A stretch of 64,000 nucleotides of DNA from Rana temporaria (GCF_905171775.1 NC_053489.1:248476008-248540007); one strand, 5' to 3'; shown: positions 52,995-63,344, counted from the first letter of the stretch. Translations and numbers: made by a program. Notes: generated by a model from the letters alone, not told the origin.

Positions 52995-53147
52995 ACGGAA
53001 CACTGGTGCTACTGGTGAGTTAACTCTTTATGGGTATGGGGTCCTATCACATTGGAGAGGAGGCGGGATTAACCCACACGTAGGCTGCCATGGAGTCCAT
53101 CAGGAAAGGAAAATTACGGTAAGTATGATAATAAATTTTCCCTTTTC
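52995..53147. repeat. Right inverted terminal repeat and extension of the DIRS element
   Basis: GGAACACTGGTGCTACTGG through GGCTGCCATGGAGTCCAT is the inverse of the left repeat. The extension ends ATAATAAATTTTCCCTTTT. Confidence 0.93.
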
Positions 53148-53830
53148 ATGCATTGAAAAAAAAAAAAAGTTATTTTTTTAATATAATGTGAAAGATGATG
53201 TTACACTGAGTAAATAGATAACTAATATGTCATGCTTCAAAATTGCACACGCTCGTGGAATGGGGCCAAACTTTGGTAATTCAGTGGTTTCAACGTCATT
53301 TACATATGTAGTCACGACTTACGTATGCGCTTGCTTCTGCGACCAAGCACGCGGGGGACAGGAGCGCTCTAATTTATTTTTTTAGTGTCAATTTTACTTT
53401 TATTTTTCTAGTTTGATATTTCTTTTGAATTTTTTTTTACTTTTATTCCTATTACAAGGAATGTAAACATCCCTTGTAATAGGAATAGTGCATGACAGGT
53501 CCTCTTTACAGTGAGATCTGGGGTCAATAAGTTCCCAGATCTCACCTCTAGGCTGGGAAGACTGAAATTAAATAAACAAAAACAAAAAAAAAGTGGCTTA
53601 GCTATGATTGTTCTTATGGTGAAGGGAATCGCCGGCTTTATTAGAAGATATATGAATGATGCCTGTAACTGCAGATATCATTCAGATATCATTGCTCAAA
53701 GTCTGCAACGTCATATGATGTTGGGCGGATGGGAAGAGGTTAACATTATTTACCCTCTGGGCTTACCTTCAGAGGGTCCTCCACAGGTTAAAGAGTGACC
53801 CCACCCCACCTTCTATTGCTAACATTTCCT
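53148..53830 (+). repeat. Continuation of the repeat interrupted by the DIRS element
   Basis: CATGCATTGAAAAAAAAAAA continues the left flank. TTCCTATTACAAGGAATGTA / ACATCCCTTGTAATAGGAA forms the hairpin also found at about 10944-10970 in family R. It ends near GGGAAGAGGTTAAC. Confidence 0.6.
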
Positions 53831-53854
53831 GCCAGGACATATGAAGGTTTGAAC

Positions 53855-54835
53855 TGCTCCTAAGGCCCCTTTCACAGATGCAGTCTGTTTGTTCGTCTAT
53901 AGAGCTTTGAATCATTATACAAAAAACGGATGTTGGCAGATGTAAACTGATGTACCGTGTTTCCCCGAAAGTAAAACATCCCCTAAAAATAAGACCTATT
54001 TATAGTTTTGCCTCTCACTGAAATATAAGGCATCCCCCCAAAAATAAGACCTCCCCGATAATAGGGCCTCACCTGAACATAAAGAATCCCGATAATAAGG
54101 CCCCAGAAGCTACTGTAACTCTGTACCCTGGACCGTAGCGGCAGGCGCTGCCGCGCAGCTCACTATTGGCAACAGCGCAAACGGAGCAGACAGGAAGTGC
54201 ATGGTCTCTTTTCATCAGAGAGCCCACGCCGCCGCTAGGACAAGCTGCCGCCTGCTGCTCGCTCTGCCCTGATGGAGTCGGGCCAACTCACAATTAGACA
54301 GTGATTAGTGCAGAGCAGGAGTTCGGGCACATTGTGTGGACACACAGGGGGAAAATTTCTGATAAAGGGGTGGGGGGATGTCTGGTGAAGGTGTCCACTG
54401 GCACAGGGGTGGGGAGTCACTTAAAATGACATTTGTTCAACAATAAATGTGTGCCGTATTCTTCTTCATGGAAAAATAAGACATCCCCTGAAAATAAGAC
54501 CTAGCGCATCTTTGGAAGCAAAAGTTTATATAAGACACTGTCTTATTTTCGGGGAAACATCCATTTACATCCTTTTTCCATATAGATGCATTGATGTCCA
54601 TTTTTCATCCGTCAACAGATGGATGAAAAACGAACAAACGGAATGCATGTGTGAAATGGGCCTTTGGAGAAGTTCAAACCTTCACATGTCCTGGATGAAA
54701 AATGGACATCAATGCATCTATATGGAAAAAGGGATGTAAATTGGTGATCATCCATATAAATCAGTTTACATCTGCCAACACCTGTTTTTTGTATAACGAT
54801 TCAAAGCTCTATTTTTCTCCTGTTAAGAAAATGGA
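53855..54835. repeat. Large inverted repeat with a nested element in one arm
   Basis: AGAGCTTTGAATCATTATAC and GGATGTTGGCAGATGTAAAC in the left arm recur inverted at 54772-54813. ATGCATTGATGTCCATTTTT at about 54581-54605 recurs inverted at about 54696-54720. AAGGCCCCTTTCACA and TGAAATGGGCCTTT close one half. The left arm alone carries the element at 53955-54571. Confidence 0.8.
53955..54571. mobile_element. GTGTTTCCCCGAAA-type DNA element
   Basis: CCGTGTTTCCCCGAAAGTAA on the left pairs with TTATTTTCGGGGAAACAT on the right. Internal ATCCCCTAAAAATAAGACCT / ATCCCCTGAAAATAAGACCT are direct-repeat traces of the termini. This terminal type is widespread in vertebrates. Non-coding. Confidence 0.8.
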
Positions 54836-55035
54836 TCACACAAAAAATGGATGTAAACTGACAAACGGTCCATTTTTCCATCTGTTTTTGCATTGGTAGT
54901 GGATGTAAAAAAAAATGATGAGAAACTAATGAGCAGCTGAAGAAAAACTGATGAAAAACTGTTTTTTTTTTTTTTTTTTCATTGAAAAGACATGAACTGA
55001 ACTGATGAAATGAATGGTCCAAATGTGTGATAAGC

Positions 55036-56373
55036 AGTATAAGCTGATAGGGTGAAATAGGTAAAGCTGAGTCATTTAGTGTAGTGTCTTATAAATAAGA
55101 ATTGTATTATTCCCTAGAAGCGGTATAAAAGAAACATTTCAACATATCGGTTTTCATCATTAAGATTTTCTGCTCCTACCACAAGGAAAGATTTATTTAT
55201 TTATTTTTACAGCATAAGGTTGTCTAGATACAGATAAGAGAATTCACGGGCACTATCGTTTCTGCAACACGCTGAAATAGAACATTTGTGTTGTGACACC
55301 AGGAAACCTGCAATACTCTGACGATCCTTTTGTAACATCCTGCACAGCCTCTTCTCTAAAGCTTTTTTTGTAAGGTCGGGCTCAAATATTTTCAAATGGA
55401 CTGATTCATACTCCTGCACTTGACTTTAGAATATTTTCATCTGGGACTTCAGCATCATGTCAGAGGCAGTAAGTAAAAGTATACATGTCATTGCAGAATA
55501 CTAATGAAATGAACACCTGTCTGCCTAAATATGCTGGATGGCATTTATGTCATAAAAAGGGAAAAAGGGAAAATAATAGCATTGCACACAACTGTACAAT
55601 ACTAATGAAATTAATGTCTACTTGCATAAATATGGTAGTTAATATAAATGGCATGATTTGCCACAAACAATGCATGGCATAATATTCTATTATTTGAGCT
55701 TAGTAGCTATGGAAATAATATGCAGTCTGAATAAAAGATCTAAAAGTATATAGTATGCAGCATTAAATAGCTTACAGTGAAATGTTTCTATTAAATTTGT
55801 TATAAGATTTGCCCAGACTATACACACTAAAGTATTTTTTACATTCTGAACAAACAGTAAAAAGCCTTCTTGTTCAAATACTTTTAATTAGTACAGAAAG
55901 GGGTAACATACAGAGAATAGCAACTTTTGCAAAATAACCCCAAGGGAAAGGGGGTAAAAAAAAAATGCACAATAACGCCCCAAATTAACTGGGACGCAGC
56001 CCTCAAACGCGTGTTAGGAAAAGCAACAAAAGTGATGATATTGAACATTTATTGACTGTAGTACAGCACTATACGTGGACATATCAATATCCTCATATGT
56101 CCAACTTGGTTGTGCGAGGGTAAAGGGAAAAAAGGAGGACCCCTCTTAACATTCAGAGGGACAGCAGTCATTATATGGAATGAAGATCTAGGGGATGGCA
56201 AAAAGAGGAAAACTACCTCTTTGGGTACATTTACCTTTATGCCTTTTGGAGAAATTGGTTTTCAAAGTTCACTACAAAAACATTGAAACCTTAGCTCTTT
56301 TCTTATTACTTTTATTGCAGCAAAATCTTGGCACCCTGAAAGTCTTTAATGCAAACACACAGCAGGTGTTTCT
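55036..56373. other. No recognised gene
   Basis: A poly-T run at 54961-54980 precedes it. The 55480-55640 stretch has two related GCATTGCACACAAC / CATTGCAGAATACTAATGAA phrases (CTAATGAAATGAAC / CTAATGAAATTAAT), a weak local duplication. Nothing else is placed. Confidence 0.4.
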
Positions 56374-56560
56374 AGGGCTGGCCATACATGTTCAACTTTC
56401 TTGTACAATTTTCCTTTGAATTTACCAAAAAACATATAATATGAGGTCAAAACTAAACAACACTTGAATCGTATTCAATTAGGCAGACCCTTGCATTATA
56501 TAGCTGGAGGTAAATCTAAAGAAAATTGTACAGAAAAATGTATAATGTATGGCCAGCCTA
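56374..56560. mobile_element. Palindromic MITE (GGCTGGCCATACAT ends)
   Basis: AGGGCTGGCCATACATG pairs with ATGTATGGCCAGCCT. ACAATTTTCCTTTGAATTTACC pairs loosely with GGTAAATCTAAAGAAAATTG. It lies directly against family P copy 6. A partial copy is at 12830-12965. Confidence 0.8.
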
Positions 56561-56561
56561 A

Positions 56562-56975
56562 TGCCCTGTACACACGATCGGTTCGTCTGATGAAAACGAA
56601 CCGATGGATTTTTTCATCAGATATCCAATGAAGCTGACCTTCATCAGTCTTGCCTACACACCATCGGTTAAAAATCCTATCGTGTCCAACGCAGTGACGT
56701 AAAACACACAACGTGCTGAGAAAAATTAAGTTCAATGCTTCGGGGCATGCGTCGACTTGATTCTGAGCATGCGTGGATTTTTGACCGATGGATTTCCCCA
56801 CAGACGATCATTTTTTTTCTATCTGTTTTTTAACTATACGAAAATATTAAAACAGGTTCTATTTTTTTTCACTAATGGGAAAAAAACTGATGGGGCCCAC
56901 ACACGATCGGCTCATCCGATGAAAACGGTCCATCGGTCCGTTTTCATCAGACAAACCGATCGTGTGTACAGGGCA
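56562..56975. mobile_element. Palindromic MITE, family P, copy 6
   Basis: The ends TGCCCTGTACACACGATCGG and CCGATCGTGTGTACAGGGCA are perfect inverses. TAA flanks both sides (56559-56561, 56976-56978), a 3-bp TWA duplication. Both halves contain CGATGAAAAC-type hairpins. Confidence 0.9.
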
Positions 56976-57504
56976 TAAGTTGTTAAACTGAAACTTGACA
57001 TTAGAATCTTTGTTGTGATGTTTGAGAATGAATTACTTCACAGTACATGCAACATGAGTGGCCAGGGATAGCTTTTTAGAACTCCTTTACTGCTTGTTCA
57101 ACATTCAAGATATACAGTATAATTATACTTTGAAGAGACAACTACTCAAAGTGATTAGATCTCTATTTAAATAGAGATCCATCCAAAACAATTTATTTTG
57201 AAATAGTGGGTGATAAGCATGGGCTGTGTTTAATTTGCAGCCCTATTAGTTAAACATTGCTGTGTATCTTCATCTGACTACACGGTATCTTGATTTAATG
57301 ATAGAGGATTACTCACTGTTGTCTCTTGGGACATAAATTCTTTCTGTCTGGATCAACTTCAAAAAGCAAAATTCTAAATCTAAAAAAAACAAAAAAGTAC
57401 ATTTGTGCTATTTTTGTAAAGAGATGTTTTTTCGTCATTTAATATAAAGAGGAACAAACTTTAACATTTAAAAAAACAACACACACAACTGTAAAGTTAT
57501 TTTA

Positions 57505-57735
57505 TGGAGGTTGATTTACTAAAGGCAAATGCGCTTTGGAAATGCAGTTGCACTTAGCTTAGTAAATGGGCTAAAGCTCTGCAAAAATGCTGTTTTTTGT
57601 TGTTGTTTTTTTCCTTGCACCTGATTGGGTATTCCTTACAAAGTGAAGCTTTGCCCCATTTACTAAGCTCTGAGTGCAACTGTAGTTGCAAAGTGGGCAC
57701 CGTCTATTTGCCTTTAGTAAGTCCACCCCATTAAG
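57505..57735. mobile_element. Palindromic MITE (GGTTGATTTACTAAAGGCAAAT ends)
   Basis: GATTTACTAAAGGCAAATG pairs with ATTTGCCTTTAGTAAGTCC. A central GCTTAGTAAATGGG / CCCATTTACTAAGC pair also folds. Non-coding. Confidence 0.8.
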
Positions 57736-57879
57736 TCATTAATATGCCCTAAATGATAAATGCAATTTAAAATTGCACTAAATATGCTATGTTGATTCAC
57801 TCTTATAAGTAGGAATATAAATTGTCTCAATTTTAGGATGCCAGACAGTGATATTCTTGACCACATGCCAATGTTTTTT

Positions 57880-58055
57880 TTTTACTAAAGCTGTAGATTG
57901 CAAAATCAGGCTCACTTTTGCATAGAAACCAATTGGCTTCCAAACTCAGCTTGTTCAATTAAGTTTTAGAAATAAAACCTGGAAGCTGGTTGGTTTCTAT
58001 GCAGAAGTGAGCCTAATTTTGCACTCTCAGGCTAGTAAATAAACTCCAATGTCAG
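57880..58055. repeat. Hairpin repeat (CAGGCTCACTTTTGCATAGA)
   Basis: AGGCTCACTTTTGCATAGAA and CCAATTGGCTTCC pair with GGAAGCTGGTTGG and TTCTATGCAGAAGTGAGCCT. Centre near 57965. Confidence 0.8.
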
Positions 58056-58648
58056 TAAAGTGACGGAGCTGGCTCTCTGTATTATCTCAGTCTCTTTAAG
58101 CGGTATTCATTCTGACCTGAGATCCCTGTGGTTAGTGTGGTACAGCAGCTGAAAGGAGACCCAAAGTGAGTTTTTTTTTTTACTGGCATCTATACTAATC
58201 TGACACTGTGTTTCCAGGAGTGCTCTGCCTTGAGCAATTCCAGGCAAAAGTGACTTGAAAAGACAAATTACATTTTAATTCAACAGAGCTGCTTTAATCA
58301 TCAGTGCCCAAGTTGCAGAAAGTGTAGATCAAAGACATCGGAGGACATGTTGTAGCTGTGTTGGGGGTTGTCGTTCTCTGTAAGTCATAAGGCCATCTGA
58401 TCAGCCAGCTGATCACTTCAACACTGCATGCAAGAACTAGGTAGAGGAGCACAGCGGCTTAACAGGTTCCAGACCACAAGGACAACTTTAATGGAGGTAA
58501 CAATATATATTGCATTTCTATGCTGCACCTGTTAGCCATAATCTTGACACTTATGTCAACAGGTTTTGACCATGGTGACCTGCCAGCTGCAATGCTTTTC
58601 TTGTTCATAGACACCATTTGGTGGAAACAAATTAACAGTGCAAGCCTA
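58056..58648. other. No confirmed gene; possible upstream exon sequence of receptor gene 2
   Basis: GC-balanced sequence with no repeat ends. A donor-like GTGAGT follows CCCAAA near 58164, but nothing else supports an exon. The acceptor at 60990 needs an upstream donor somewhere. Confidence 0.25.
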
Positions 58649-58865
58649 TGCCTCGTACACTAGGCCAGACTTTCAGAGAAAAAAAGTCAGACGTCAAAAG
58701 TTTTTCTCAGGAAAGTCCGGCCGTGTGTAGCCTCCATCTGACTTTTTTTGGCGGAAGTCCGACGGACCTTAGATAGAGAACCTGTTCTATATCTTTCCAT
58801 CAGACTTCCGACGGACTCACAAAGGACTTTTGCATGATCAAAAGTCTGACCGTGTGTACAAGGCA
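58649..58865. mobile_element. Palindromic MITE, family P, copy 7 (short)
   Basis: It opens TGCCTCGTACACTAGGCCAG and closes TGACCGTGTGTACAAGGCA. The interior has GTCCGACGGACC-like and CTTCCGACGGACTC palindromic units. The flanks share TA. Confidence 0.85.
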
Positions 58866-59604
58866 TAAAAGGCAGTTTTGTTCGATTTTCATAGAATTGT
58901 TATCATTTGGTCACTCCAAACTAGGAAATGACAGAATTATTAGTTGCCAAATTGCTGTTTTAAAGCTGATGGAAACTGCTTCTTTTATTGTGATAGAGTT
59001 GCTCCAAAGAGCTGGTGTTTCTTTTCCCTTGGTCAGGTATCTGTGCAAACTTGATATGAGATGGGGAAGGGATTGCTAAGTGTTCCACATTTGAGAAGAC
59101 TAAAAAAAATTCATGGAGATATGAACAGCCCTCCTGCCATGACTGGCACATCAAAGAGGATTTGTTAGTTTAGTGTAGGATAGGAATCTAGCTCCTAGGA
59201 AAAATGTATTATGTTATCATCAATGAGATAGGATTTTGTTCACTGGTGGTCTCTAATAGTGATAAACAAATATATTTATCAAGAAAGGCAAACCGATGAA
59301 CCTGCAACTTTTTGACCCCAGGAATATACTGTATATGTATACAGATAAACCCAATCATACAACTCATAAATAATGATTGCTTGGATTCCTAAGTTGCATC
59401 AATCTCTGTAGAGCCGACAGATCTACCTGTATATATTCAAAAGTCTCCTTGAGAAAGGGACCCTATGTGGCCCCAAAGCATTGGTTATTTGAGCTGACAT
59501 TATGTTTTTTATCCTTTTCTTTGCCTGTTTTCCTACAGTAAAATGCATACATACATTACTGCATGCAAATATAAAGTAGAAATCCTATTATTTCATATGT
59601 ACCT

Positions 59605-59606
59605 AG

Positions 59607-59673
<67 letters not shown>
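59605..59673. repeat. (GATA)n microsatellite
   Basis: About 17 uninterrupted TAGA units. Confidence 0.97.
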
Positions 59674-59755
59674 GAAAATGTAACAGATTTCAGTAATAAT
59701 GACATTTCTGTTCAAATTAAACATGAATCAAATCATATCTAAGAAATGTTTATGG

Positions 59756-60912
59756 TTAAAGTGTTATGAAACTTTTTTATTAATTTGAGTTTTGGTAGAG
59801 GGGGGGGGGGGGTATACACTTACATTATATGGCGATTCTTTTAATTTTCTTCAAAATTCCCTAATTTGCTCTCCTCCGGCTGGTTCCCAAGCCTCTGGCA
59901 CCCCCTGCCTGTTTGTAGATATCTCCTTAGCTAGGTAACTGATAAGGAGTCACCTGTGCTTATGCACTCATGCTCTGTGCTGTGTGCATCCATAGACACA
60001 CACAGCAATCCACATGCCATGCCCCTGCTCCTTCCTAACCCCTCCCAGCAATTTGAATGACGGCAGCAGGAGATATTCGCTATGGTGCCTTCAGTACTCC
60101 CCTCTATGCCTGGAAGATCATTTGTAATCACGTTCGGCCATACTACATGAAATCAGACCTTCACTTAAGCCTCGTACACACGACCTGTTTTCCTGGCAGG
60201 AAAACTGTCAGGAGAGCTTTTGACCGGGAAAACTGGACGTGTATATGCTTCCCCGTCAGAAAAACAGCTGGGAATCCCGGTGGGAAAATAGAGAACCTGC
60301 TCTCTATTTTCCCATCGGGATTCCCGTTTTTTTTATTTTTTTCGCCAGATCTACTACTTTTCTATGGGAAACACTGCGAGGCAGTGCCAATGGAGCATAC
60401 ACATGGCCGGGAATCCCGGCCAAAGCTCCATGGCAGTTTTCCTGCCGGGTACTCAGCTTTCCCCTCGGTTTTCTCGACTGACTTTTTACCGCTGAGAAAA
60501 CCGAGCGTGTGTACAGGGCTTAACTCTAAACACTAGCCATCGTTCTATACCTCCCATTCTCTGTTACACATTTGCATTTTTTTTTGGAAGGGGTTGCTCA
60601 TGCCCACTTCCTTATTCTTTGCCTAGGCAAGCATGATGGCGCCCTTTCTCTGTCCACCCACAGCCTCCTGGTTTACACATGACACCTCAAAGGAGGCTTC
60701 AGAACAGTTTAATTTCATCCTTTGATCTGGCGCATGTGCAGGGGAAGGCTGGCTGTAGGTGATCAGGAAATTAAAGCCATCCCACCGAATTTAAGCTGGC
60801 ATCACAGGAAAGAAAAATGCTGAAACGATTTTGGATGCAAGGAAGACAGAGCTTGATTTCATGGGCTGGTAAGTATGTGTTTTTTAAAGTCATTCGCTCC
60901 AGCACTTTAAAT
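59756..60912. repeat. TTAAAGTG...CACTTTAA repeat split by a family P MITE
   Basis: GTTAAAGTGTTATGAAAC on the left and CCAGCACTTTAAATG on the right are inverted ends of the MITE style seen at 45412 and 30292. A family P copy lies in the middle. GGTAAGTATGTG at 60868 is donor-like but lies in this repeat. Confidence 0.5.
60169..60519. mobile_element. Palindromic MITE, family P, copy 8
   Basis: GCCTCGTACACACGACCTG to AGCGTGTGTACAGGGC, flanked by TTAA (60165-60168, 60520-60523). The interior is the inverse of copy 4. The ORFs of 159 and 80 codons here are spurious. Confidence 0.88.
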
Positions 60913-60989
60913 GTCAGTCAATCCAAATAAAGTTTATTTTTAAGTGAAACTTTTATTCGTGTCTTTTATATTTCTCACTTTCTTTTTGC

Positions 60990-60991
60990 AG
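60990..60991 (+). promoter_or_regulatory. Splice acceptor of receptor gene 2
   Basis: The pyrimidine-rich TTTCTCACTTTCTTTTTGCAG precedes an exon starting AGTACGGTTAG, 18 nt before the ATG at 61010. The layout is identical to gene 1. Confidence 0.8.
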
Positions 60992-61009
60992 AGTACGGTT
61001 AGTGCTGTG

Positions 61010-62083
61010 ATGACCATAAGTACACCAAATTTGACAAGCTCTTCAAAGATCCCAACATCATCTGGATCTTCTGCCAGCCTTGGGATTGCCATCCTATCAA
61101 TTGCTTTTATTCTTGGATTTCCAGGCAATGCTTTTATCATCTGGACTATATTATGTCGAATGAAAAAACGTACAGTAACCTGCCTACTAATTTTGCACTT
61201 GGCTATGGCAGACATCATGGTCTTACTCACAGCACCATTTTTTCTCCATCTACTAGACACTGGAAGCTGGGTATTTGGACAAGTCATTTGTAAGACGTGT
61301 CATTATGCTAGCTGTTTGAGTATGTATGCCAGCATCTTTCTGATTACCTTCATGAGCATGGACCGTTTTTTAGCTGTAGCATTTCCTTTCACTTCTCAGA
61401 AGGTGAGAACAAAACCAGTTGTCAGGGCCATTGTAGCTACAATCTGGGTGCTTGCAGCTTTAATGGCCATTCCCATGTTATTTTACCGTGATGTTAAATT
61501 CCTCTATGGTCGTTCTTTTTGCATACCATTTCATGGTTCAAAAAATGACACTTCCACTCCCCAACATATCATTTTTCAGTATACGTTTGAAACTGTAATA
61601 GGCTTCGTCATCCCATTCACAGTCATTCTGTCCTGCTATGTTTTCATTGGACTGAGGCTACGCAGTGCCAAATTTCAGACCAAGAATAAGACAAGTCGTC
61701 TGGTAATCATGATTATAGTGACATTTGCACTCTTCTGGCTCCCCTATCAGTTAGTGAATATGATACAGGTCTCAGGGGAGCTGTTCTCATCGGAAACTCT
61801 AAGAAATGCAGCTCGAGTTTCCAGGCCTAATGCTACAGCCCTTGCCTTTCTCAGTAGCAGCGCTAATCCCATTTTGTATGTGTTTGCCGGAGGAAATTTC
61901 ATTAGGAGTGCTGGGGTGGGATTTATGGCCAAGCTCTTCGAAGGAACTCATTCTGAGACCTCCAGTTTCCGTAAAATCTCCCAGGTCTTTCGCCAAAGAA
62001 GCCACACCGAATCTGTTGAGTTGGAAAAATGCAAAGATCACGTAGAGCAAAGTAAACTATTTACAACCAATCAAAGTGATTGA
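61010..62083 (+). CDS. ltb4r: Leukotriene B4 receptor 1-like GPCR, gene 2
   Basis: A class A GPCR of 357 aa, paralogous to 21070-22092. The leukotriene B4 role is inferred from family resemblance. Visible: sequon N7; N40 in GFPGN (TM1); D68 in LAMAD (TM2); C94 and C171 for the conserved disulfide; DRF 118-120; W146; P202 (TM5); FWLP 242-245; NPILY 286-290; tail AGVGFMAKLFEGTHSETSS, closely like the BLT1 tail. It differs from gene 1 in a longer N-terminus, an extra loop-2 sequon N179 (NDT), AFPF for AKPF in loop 2, and a longer acidic/basic C-terminal end. The in-frame ATG at 60944 lies before the splice acceptor, so 61010 is preferred. AATAAA signals lie at 62389-62394 and about 62665. All core motifs are kept, which argues for a functional gene. 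Confidence 0.9.
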   Translation: MTISTPNLTSSSKIPTSSGSSASLGIAILSIAFILGFPGNAFIIWTILCRMKKRTVTCLLILHLAMADIMVLLTAPFFLHLLDTGSWVFGQVICKTCHYASCLSMYASIFLITFMSMDRFLAVAFPFTSQKVRTKPVVRAIVATIWVLAALMAIPMLFYRDVKFLYGRSFCIPFHGSKNDTSTPQHIIFQYTFETVIGFVIPFTVILSCYVFIGLRLRSAKFQTKNKTSRLVIMIIVTFALFWLPYQLVNMIQVSGELFSSETLRNAARVSRPNATALAFLSSSANPILYVFAGGNFIRSAGVGFMAKLFEGTHSETSSFRKISQVFRQRSHTESVELEKCKDHVEQSKLFTTNQSD

Positions 62084-62774
62084 CAGTATGATGATGGAAA
62101 AAAACATGACATTTTCTGACTGAGATACATTTCAAGCTTCGTTTTAAAAATACAAGGAAAATGGAATGCTGCCTTATGGATCATGTAACCAAACCATAAA
62201 AAAAAGTTATTATTATAAAACAATTCCAACATGCTACGGTACTTTTATCAGACAAGCACAACTGATTTGATGACCTGGAAAAATGCACAGAGCTTACAAA
62301 GCAGTGTAAAACATTTGCAACCGCTCAGATTAACAGAGATTACTGAAAAACATGATATCTGATTTATGGACCTTCTTTTTTTATAACTAATAAAATGTAA
62401 TACTTTGTTATGGATGATGCAAGAAAAAAAAGAATGCATCAGCAATGCACAGCAATTCTACAAGATTATACAACAGAAGGACGATTTATTTTCAAATATG
62501 GGATTTTTTTTGGCGGGGGGGTTGGTAGGGGGTGTGGTCACAGGGTTCTTTTTTTAATTATATACTATAAATTGTTATTGTTTTCAAAGCATTCTCAAAT
62601 TATATTTTGCATTAGAAAAATAATATATGTACAAACTCTTATTTTCATTTAAATCTATGGAGAAATAAAAAATATTTGAATGTAGAACAGATAAAAATGA
62701 TTTGCTGTTTAAAATCACTAATGCTAATCTGCCATTAACCTGTAACTGTCCCCGAAAAAAAAAGTGTAATTACT
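62084..62774 (+). other. Presumed 3' UTR and flank of receptor gene 2
   Basis: The AT-rich sequence holds a direct near-repeat: TGCAAAGATCACGTAGAGCAAAGT with ACAACCAATCA (62029-62070) resembles TGCACAGAGCTTACAAAGCAGTGT with GCAACCGCTCAG (62284-62330). This suggests a duplicated end of the gene region. The first AATAAA is at 62389-62394. Confidence 0.5.
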
Positions 62775-63258
62775 GGGCCAGATTCAGATAGGTCAGCGGA
62801 TCTTTAGATTTATCTGATTTACGTTACGTCCGGCCGTATTCGCGAACGACTTATGCAAACAACGTAAAAAATTCAAAACTCGGCGCGGGAACGACGGCCA
62901 TACTTAACATAGGATACGCCGCACTTACCCCTCCTATAGCAGGGGTAACTTTCCGCCGGAAAAAGTCGAACGCAAACGACGTAAAAAAAAAAACGCCGGG
63001 CGGTCGTTCGTTTCTGAATCGGCGTAAATGCTCATTTGCATATTTGACGCGTAAAAGATACGGAAGCGCAACCTAGTGGCCGGCCTGGAATTGCAGCCTA
63101 AGATCCGATGGTGTAAGTCACTTACACCTGTCGGATCTTAGGCATATCTATGCGTAACCTGATTCTATGAATCAGGCGCATAGATACGACGGCCGGACTC
63201 AGAGATACGACGGCGTATCAGGAGATACGACGTCGTATCTTCTTTCTGAATCCGGCCC
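62775..63258. mobile_element. Palindromic MITE, family Q, copy 3
   Basis: GGGCCAGATTCAGATAGG to CTGAATCCGGCCC, flanked by ACT on both sides (62772-62774, 63259-63261), a 3-bp target duplication. The interior has TAAGATCCGATGG / CGGATCTTA and ATACGACGGCGTAT units. Confidence 0.88.
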
Positions 63259-63344
63259 ACTGTATTTATTGGCGTATAACACTCACCCTGCAAATCAGTT
63301 GTAAATTGTGTGTGCGTGTTATACGCCGATTCTGCAATTTGGGC

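Larger units (their letters stand above)
49891..53147 (+). mobile_element. DIRS-type retrotransposon, gag-less but with open RT and recombinase frames
   Basis: It has the DIRS plan: inverted terminal repeats (49895-49996 and 52995-53100), a right-end extension to 53147, and an internal complementary region (52862-52970) that combines copies of both outer ends. The two overlapping ORFs encode RT/RNase H and a tyrosine recombinase without stops. The left repeat runs almost directly into the RT frame, so the gag ORF and the usual RT leader are missing. DIRS elements insert circular DNA by recombinase and leave no target duplication, and none is seen. Confidence 0.95.

Noticed and set aside
60868..60876. 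GGTAAGTATG as the donor of an exon upstream of receptor gene 2
   Set aside because: It lies in a repeat, and similar GTAAGTAT phrases occur in other repeats (19532, 53118). The resulting intron would be only about 120 bp, and no equivalent is seen for gene 1.
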